Shown in pieces: positions 28,601-37,600 of a DNA stretch of 64,000 bases; the first letter of the stretch is position 1, and every line of letters begins with the position of its first letter. Source of the DNA: Anisakis pegreffii (Eukaryota > Nematoda > Chromadorea > Rhabditida > Anisakidae); NCBI GenBank assembly GCA_035041965.1, contig JAPYMA010000902.1, positions 186,001 to 250,000 on the forward strand. Direction: 5' to 3'. The position numbers and the translations under genes were made by a program. Under the pieces are notes generated by a model, which saw nothing but the letters and a program-made list of their open reading frames with translations, was not told the origin of the DNA and searched no databases.

Positions 28601-31600
28601 CTGTGACAGTCAAGACTGGTGCAGACAAGAGTAACCTCAAGAAACTGATTGAGTGCTCTTTGACAACGGTTCAGCTGATCGAGAATTTGTTCCAAGGTTC
28701 GTCTCAACGACTGTCTCGAGCACAAGCTTGCGAGCCGACTGTCACGTGCCACATCTGTCGTTACTTCATTTATACTCAAATTTGGTGATTCATTGAGCTG
28801 TGACCAATCAACTCAGAGAAACTTTCGCTGTCTGACATCAAACTGCAACGAACCGTTCAAAATTGCTCTGAATTCGACATCAACACGATTGAATCGTGAC
28901 GCTTCAGAGGGCAGCGAGCCACGCCCAAATATCGGCTCCAAATAAATCCATTTCCTTTGAATTTCATTCATCCACTGCAGATATTGACTCAGCTCTGTCA
29001 GCCTTAAAGTTGCGATTGCGAAGTTAGTTTCAAAACTTTGAAAACATCCCTGTTTAGTTGCACTGACTTACTTCGTTTCCCATACTGACGTTTTGTCGGT
29101 GAACTGTGCATAGAACGGTGAGTTTTTGAGTGATTGCAAGAGAGCTTCACTATCCTTCACCTTCAAATTCGACTCATCAGAAAAGAGACAAGTGAGCAAA
29201 TATCATTGCAACAAAGCTGATAAAACAGCCGATCAATGATTACGATAAACAGTCAAAATTCGATTTTTACAGGTGGCTAATCAATAAACAATTTTTATAA
29301 TACATGTGCCGGTGAAGATCACTGAAAAAAAAGGCCAGGAAGAGAATAAGAGTGAGTCACATCTGGATACTGGATGAAAGGTGCATTCGTTAGAAGGACG
29401 TTATCAAGTGCTCGAACTCCCAATGCCAAATTGTAAGGAACAAACCGCATTGATTGACTCCTTCCAATCTTTTACCACTTTTATCGTTGATCCATTCGAA
29501 TGCTTATACTCGCTCAGAGAGAATTCAGTCTGCAAGTACAGTTGTTGTGCAAATCATTATTTCCGCTGATATACCAGCGGAATCCTCGATCACAACAATC
29601 ACAAAACGTAATCGATCCGGGCCTACTATGAGAATCGATCAGATCTCACAGCCTACCAATACAACAAAGAGCGAATGGACAGTAGTAATCGAATAGGAAA
29701 TTGAATTCATGCATCAACTAGATATTCGGAAGTTTGATATTCAGAAGATCACTAAGCTCAGGCGGAACCAGTGAGGCGCTTATCATTATGGACTTTCTGA
29801 TTTCATGATGATGCTGTCATTATATCAACTTAATAATTATTTTTGAGTCATTTTTTGGAAATGTCTGATTGAGGACGTAAGTCGATAAAAAGTTTGAATT
29901 TCCAGACCTGTCCCCAGAGAACTGGATAAAATGCAGCAGAATTGGATAAAATCGATCACCTGTGCAGCCCATAACTCCAGTTCTTGGATAGCCTCTCGAA
30001 TGGTGACTTCACCTTGCGCTCGAGCGTTCAGACTCTTGAGTGCTTCGATATTGGTGACTATTTGGTCGTGAACATTCAAGAGGTCACGGAATCGAAGTCG
30101 TTCAGGTGTACTCCCTTTCGGCATGCCCAGCAATCGGAACAGCTCCAGCCAATGGTCACTGCTAAGAACTTCTCCACGACAATACTTCAGGCCTGCACTC
30201 ATCTCCTCAAAAACGTGACAATTCAGTTGTTGTCCCTGATGCAACTAATCGCTTTTGAATGAATTACGCCAACCTTGAAATTATCCAGGTCTTTGCCAAT
30301 TCGAACGGTCATATGCGTTACCGGCAACGATCTCACTTTCTCTGTCCATTCATTTAAGAACTCATCGAATAAATAAGTTTTCGATCTGAAATTCATCTTT
30401 GCCTGTGTCCGCCTCAACATTACTGATGATAAACAGTCAACATAAAGGACAGTACAAAAGAGGTTATTCTAGCTATGATTGCGGTGTAATCATGTGAAAT
30501 CTGTTCGCGGTTCATTGAAATGAGACTGCATTCAAAACTAGATAGTAGCTTCGATGAATCGACAGTTCGTTTCTCCTTCGGATCGTGCCCTATTGAATGC
30601 ATCAATGAATCTACCAAGTCAATCTAACTTTCTTCATTATTCACCTGAATATTATCCATTCTTCATCAGCCAACTTCTCAAGTTCTCCATTAAATTGCTC
30701 GTAGAGAATCCAGTTGCTTTCAAATTCTTCCAAATCAATTCTCATCTCTTCGATCATTTCGAATCCCGGCTTTTCAACATCAAATTGATCGCATTCCAAT
30801 CTTGAGTATTTGAGTGTATAAACATGATATCTCATAGCTGATAGATAATTACTTCTCGATGTCTGACTTCCATTTCATATATAGTGGACGGAAATTATTT
30901 TAGCTGAGAACTTTCAAAAATTTTCACTATATCACTGTCACTTTAGACGTTTGTAATTAACAACAACACACGTTGTTATTGATGTCTGTTATGGGTGCGA
31001 TGCGCGGAATAAAATATTTGAGAAACTTGAAACGAAAAAAAAATGAGAAAAAGAAATTAAGTATATCGATAAAGTTGAACACACAAAATTTTGCGCCGAG
31101 ACGCATCAATTTCATCGAATTGAACACGTTTCTCTTTGATGAACTCAATTGCGTTCAGTAGCGCACTTCGATCAGCAGCCAACGTTTCGTTGCTTGGTTT
31201 GAACTGATTCCAACGAGCTAACAGCTTTTCAGCTTCTTCATTGAGTACTTGGATATTCTTGGTAACATTCAGCTTGAGTACATTCACCTTGAATTGATTA
31301 TCGAATCAGAAATCGCAGAGATCCTTCTGGTCAGATAGTTTTATACTATTATAACTCAGCTATCAGAGTAGATCATCTCATCGCTAATCCATTTCATTAT
31401 CACTCCATTATCTGAGCAGTTTTTATCCTGATCAAATGACGATGTCATCGATGCAGTCAGTTTCTGCGCTACTGATTACCATCGTCGACGCATTAATGAA
31501 CTGTTGATTGTCGGTGTGTATGCATACATATCAGATTAAATGCATATGCAAATGAACATCCATCGGAATACTCACCTGTTCTTTGATCATCACTTGATGA

Positions 31601-34600
31601 CTGTCGAGCATTAACTCGAACTTCTCCCACTGCTGCATCACAGATACTAACTGATCAGCACCGCTTCCACCCACTGCTCGCAACAACGTGTTCTTCTCTT
31701 CAATCACACTCAGCGTCTCCTTCATCTGCAAACATCATTCTTTCATTTATCTTCCATACAAATTCGTTCAGAAACTTAATTAAGACGCCCCAACAATTAT
31801 GTATGAACCTTGTATTCAGCAGTGTAACCTGTCTAAATTTCACAAACTCTCTGAGATGAGATCCCACACGATACGTTTGAAAGTACGAAAATGATGAAGA
31901 GATTCACCGCTTTGTTCTCTCTTGCGAATTCAGTGTGTTTGTGATTGGCTTCCGCGATCGCGTCGACTGACTCCGGTCTCGAACTGAGCACTGATATTGC
32001 TTGTGATAAGAACTGAGCAATCACCTGCAACAGGTTTGGACAATAATCATCATCGAACAAAATTCAACGAGTGTTAGAAGGATCAGATTGTGAATGGAAT
32101 CAACCTGATGAGTGCAAAAGAGTGATTGATGCATAATCAGCTTCCTGTGAGGAAAGATCATACGGGTGTTGTAAAGTGCTGATCAGTGCCTTGCCTGTAT
32201 CTGAGTGTTGATCGAGTGTCGTAATGTCCAGATAAGAGTGTCGAATAGCCTCTGAAGAATATCCTCAATCGCTCTTTTGACCGCTGCGGTCGTCACCAAA
32301 ATGCACTCCAGTTTGATTTCACTTCAACATTTCTTATAAATCATGCTTGTTGTAACTGAATTGTAATTGCTCAACAAAAATCAGAATTTTAGAAATGTTT
32401 CAGTCAGAAGTTTCTCAGATGGAATCAACTCGCCGATTTGCAACTGTCGATAATTAACTCATGTTCCAATAATCTGCTTGGGTAAACAAGCAATTTCTTG
32501 CAATTAAAAGCAATCATCAGTTCTTTGCACACTTCAGTAATAACTTTTTACCCAGCAAAAATGAACGAATCTCAAGATATTAAATAACCTCGGTAATTTG
32601 TCAGCCTCACGACCCTTCCCTTTGAGCATCTTTATCTGTGCCTCCCAATCTGCAGCATGAATAAACTTTTCGTCGATTAGCTGCTCGAGGTCAACTTGTC
32701 CGAGCACAATCCAATCCTGAACACTCAAATCCGTAATAACTTTCGAAGTTGACTAGAATGCAACTTCACCCTCATACTGAACGGAAACGATAGGAAAACT
32801 CACTTCGAAATATGAGTCAACCGATGACAACTTATCGAAAAGTTGTTCAGCCTTTTCGTAAACACTGCGAAAACGAGTTGCATTACGTTCGATCATGATG
32901 GCGAATACTTTATTGGACTGAAATTAAACAGCTGTTTGGTATGAGGAGGACCACTAATTCAGTATCCCATTCCGTACACCTAAATTGCATATATATCTCA
33001 TTTTGGAACGACTTCAAAACCAACATGATGAGTGCTGAACGGATCACTGCAAATAAATGCGAGAACTTCTGTTGTCAAATCAATAATTGAAATTAGTATT
33101 CTACATAGTTAACCACGCCAAGGTATTGATATGCTTGAAATAAAGAATTGTGATATTGGTGAGGAAAGAGAGGCATAAACTCGCAATGAGTTTTTTAATC
33201 ACCAATGAACAGTGTTTGAAGTGATCGAACGCGATTTACTTGATAAGCCTATGATCTATTTGGCTTACTCCTTTCTATCCTATACGCTTAGGTTGATCGA
33301 TGTTCACACTAAATTATTTAGCCACTGTTTTTTAAGTCGCGGTTTTTCGAAGCAGACTTCTCAGTCATTGTTCAAGTGAATTCAACTCTCGTTTGAGAGT
33401 TCAATTACGAAAAGTAATTGACGGCTATCAACACTATTAAAAAACCCTAGATTCGTTTTTATTAATTGGAATGCGGTGTTGAATTGATCACATCATTACA
33501 TGTTCCGTATCTTCAATTCCACGAAATTTGTGTGGGATGCTCAGAAATTTTTTCATTTCACGGTAGTATTTTGCACGAATTTCTTCAACGGGTGGCCGCA
33601 GTTGTAGTCGTTGTTCTCTGAAAACAAATTGTGTACTGAAATCGTATTCACAAAATGAGAAGCAAACTGAGTGGGTGCAGAGAATCTGATGTTTCCCTCG
33701 GTTCAACCATCTTTTTCTATGTCTACAAAATGGCATTTATGCATAAGAAGTATTGCATGAAGCATCTGAAGAGATTTTGAATATTTGATTAATTTATATT
33801 CCCATCAAGATAATCAATCGGTACGCGTAAGTTTGAAACTGAGGCTAGGTCTGAACTTAAGATTAGTCTGGACGTCCATTTGAGCTAATTGATATTAGGG
33901 TGATGTTGAGCCAGAACCCGAAGGGTAAGCCTAAGCCTTAACCTCAGTCCCAGTTTAAAAAACCCAGGCCGAAATTTTCAAAGACTATGCTCAAGCGCTA
34001 ACCTTAGTCTAAGACTAAACCTAAAACGTAAGTCTATGAGAGATGCTCAGCCTCAGTCTCAGTCCAAGTTTAAAGTCTCCTGAACGTAGATCTGATTTAT
34101 GTTTGTGAGAATTGAAACCAACGAACAGTTGTTCACATTATTAGCAAATAGCACGTAATTAATTGCTTACTTAAAAACGAGTTGAGCTTGAATTTGTGGT
34201 ATTTGAACATGAAGACTCTCAATGCCCCAACGATACTGCAAGTTTAGTGCCTGAAAGTGTTTGATTGCGTGCTTTGCGAGTTGTGCATGTTCGAGGAGAA
34301 TAAAAGTTGAAAACTGATATGGAACGTTCATTTCGGGAGTAAGTGCTCGTATTTATGCCGAATAATTGAATGCAGTACTTTGTAAAGCTGACGATCCCAG
34401 TGCACAAGCCACGGTCGCATATTGCCTTTACTACCTGCATAACGTTCTTGTTCTGTGAATTTCGAGCGAATCGTCAACATCAAATCTTTCCATTTATTCA
34501 CTTCCTTCAGCAAATCCAAGTTCATTAAATCGATCACTTTCGTGCATATTTCATCATGCGCCTTACGCAATTTTCTAGAACATAGATAAAAGTTATAATA

Positions 34601-37600
34601 AAAGAACACAGTGAAAGTATGACTGATGATCATTATATAACATAGATAAAGTTACAATAAGTAGTGAATCATTATATAACTGAAGTTTTCACATTTCACA
34701 CTGTATTCATCTGACCTTGAAGCTCATCAGCGATCTTATGAAGTCAGTGTGACTTGAATCGCCGAACAACTTCATCAAAATACTGTAAGATATACCTCAC
34801 CTAAACGAGTAAATAATTCAACAGTTGTCAGATTCAGCTGATTTTATGTAATAGCGAAGCATCAATTAACAATAATATCACATAACCGATTTCGAACAGA
34901 AAGTCGCTCGGCCGCCTGTTGCAGTTTACCGATGAAACTGTCAAGTTGTTTTGGATCATTCCAAGTGAGATTCGCAATTGGTGCATCGCTGCCCTTCTCA
35001 GCAATAACCAACTTTTCGAAAGCTAAAGCCTCATCGAGCATCATCGCTTGTTGACACGGTAACATTTGTTGTTCGATAGTATTGTAGAAATGCGCTACCT
35101 TAAACTTGTTTTTACTGCGACAAAACATTAGCAATTTGCAATAATGAATTCTAAGTGAAACTTAAACAGATCAAGTGCTTGTCTTCAGTCGGAGCAATCA
35201 TTATTGTGAGACATTGAGTTTTTCTCAGAGATCGCTGTCACTTCATTGCCTTTATTTTTCGTTTCAAATTTGAAAGAACGTTTTGCATGAGCTCAATGGA
35301 ATGAATCACTTCTAATGCCACCAACTTGCTTAAGAACGATAGCTGATTTGTAGAATTTCTCGCCGAGATTCGCACATTTGATAATTTTCGATGGTACGTT
35401 GAAGCCGAGACTTGTGAGCTGTCGAACCTCTTTGAGCAGTCTCACCAAACGGTCGCTGTAGTTCACATTCAGTGTACCGTGTCTCTGTTCGATACTCATC
35501 ACTTTACCGCTCGTTTCGAGTGACACTGCATCTGAGTGACTGTCGATCGCTTCACTAATCTCTCGACACCTTATATACCAAACTTTCACTTTTAATCAGC
35601 AGGACTCATTCATTTGTGTATGCAAATTGACTATATTCTTAGCGAGGGAAAGGTTAAGCTTGTTCGTTTCATATGAAGCGTTCGGTTTAGAGATGCATCG
35701 AAAATGTTCATTCGTAAAACATGAAGTGATCTAGCGTTCGATTAATAGAAGTAACGAGCTTCGAAGCGCGTTCAAAGCAACAATTTTACATGTCACACTG
35801 ACCACGAATCGAACAAATCGCTTTGCGTTGCTCTCATCTCTTCCAGGCTACCCTCAATGATGCTCTTCAGCTGGCGGTAGTTGTTCAATTCACTGAGCAA
35901 TTCTTCTGATAACGTTTTCGCATTCTCCACCTGAAACTTCCAGTTGTTTATCGTGACTTCGAGTTTTAAATTTCACTGCCGGAAGGATAAGTCGAAAGCA
36001 ACTGCGACAAAGTATGAAAGGTGTATCTCATAATCACTCAGTTGAAGATGACTTATTGACTCCATATTCATTTCATGTCAAGTTGGTTTCATCTACTTAT
36101 CTTAGCCAGCTCCACTTTACCTCACCTCAGTGCAATAACTGGAGAGAAACAGATAGAAGGAAGTGTAAAGTTAACAATACGTGGTAATTAAATGACATTC
36201 AAAATACAACCAATATTCCATGAGACGTTCTCTTCACGAGAGTTTTTCTTGTTCGATAATTTGACGCAATTAATGGACTCTGATATCGCTCTCACTCATT
36301 CACATTGAAGTTATATCGCACTTCATTATAGATTTTGGTAGGTAGCAGCACTTTTTGTTTAACAAAGACAAACAATACTCAAATGTTCACTTGTCATGTA
36401 ACATCGCAGAACTGCAGTCATCCATGAGCAAGAACAGTCAGTACTGCGATTAGAAACATTACATTCACACTGACCGTTTTGTGGCCTAACGCACGATTCA
36501 AAGTCAGGACCTGTCGTGTGACATTGAAGTGTTCTGTTCGAATAATGATAGACTTTTTAACCTCAGTAATTTGTTGCCGAATCCAAATAATTTTTGCAGC
36601 GATTTCAGTTAGATAACGACCTGTCGGTACATCACCACCGTTCAAACGCTCATCAAATTCACGTTTTTTTGACGATACAGAATCAGTTAAACGACTTAGC
36701 AGTGTTTCTCTACAAACATTTGCTATATTCAAAGTAATAAACTGCACAGCCCCGTTTTTTTGGCTAACAGTAGCATTATTCAGTTGATGAATATAATTTT
36801 TGAACTTTTCAGTCCTGATGAAATCTTTTTGCACTTCTCTTCCATAGCTGTTTCATTACTGCAACTGTTTCGTCGAAGGGTTCATTTTGTCGAAAAACCA
36901 GAAATTTGAAAGCAAAAAGCAAACCTTTCGGCAATAAGACGTTCCTTGATCTGTGGTCGATTCAAAAAATGCTTGTATTTGACCAAATCATAGACCACCT
37001 GCAGAAAAAATGAACTTTGTCGACAAAGCGTTTATATCGATCATTTTTTGAAAGATTCAATATTAATAGCTACAATGAATCAGTTGAACTCACCAAATTG
37101 CTTTTAACCTCGGTTGGTTGAAATCGTTTTCTTAGCACTGGTATGACTTTTTGAATAGTTGCTTCGATATTTCTCTCGATCACCTAAAGACTTGTTTCAT
37201 TCATTGCACTCTCAGCAATTAATTGAAACTCTTTCTCTTGCATGGCCGCTGAGCATTTTCCGTTCTCGAATATAGTCATGGTGGCAGAAGTACAATAGAA
37301 TACTTGATTTTCTTTGTCTAATTTTTCTGAACTCTGCTAATAAAAAATTGGTCATTAAAGTTTAAATTCAGGAATTTTTTGGTGTTGGTTCACATGTGCC
37401 GAAGCTTCTGTTTGTGTTTGGTGCATGTTGTGTTAATGATATATATTAATCAAATGATAAGATTGTAAGGACTAATGATCCAAGCAGTTACCTGCAATTT
37501 AGATTTCCACTGTGGTTCTGTGAATGGATTGTAGAGAAGTGGGTTGAAGTCCTTCATCACATTCTCCAATATTTCTTCAGTTTCTTTTTGTGCATTCTTT

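Noticed and set aside
29340..29420. Minus-strand segment resembling the dynein block after DWKESINA but one base out of frame, first read as a frameshift in che-3
   Set aside because: The true continuation ([17 protein letters not shown]) was found in exon 29073-29160 with proper splice sites, so the resemblance is chance and the gene is intact.
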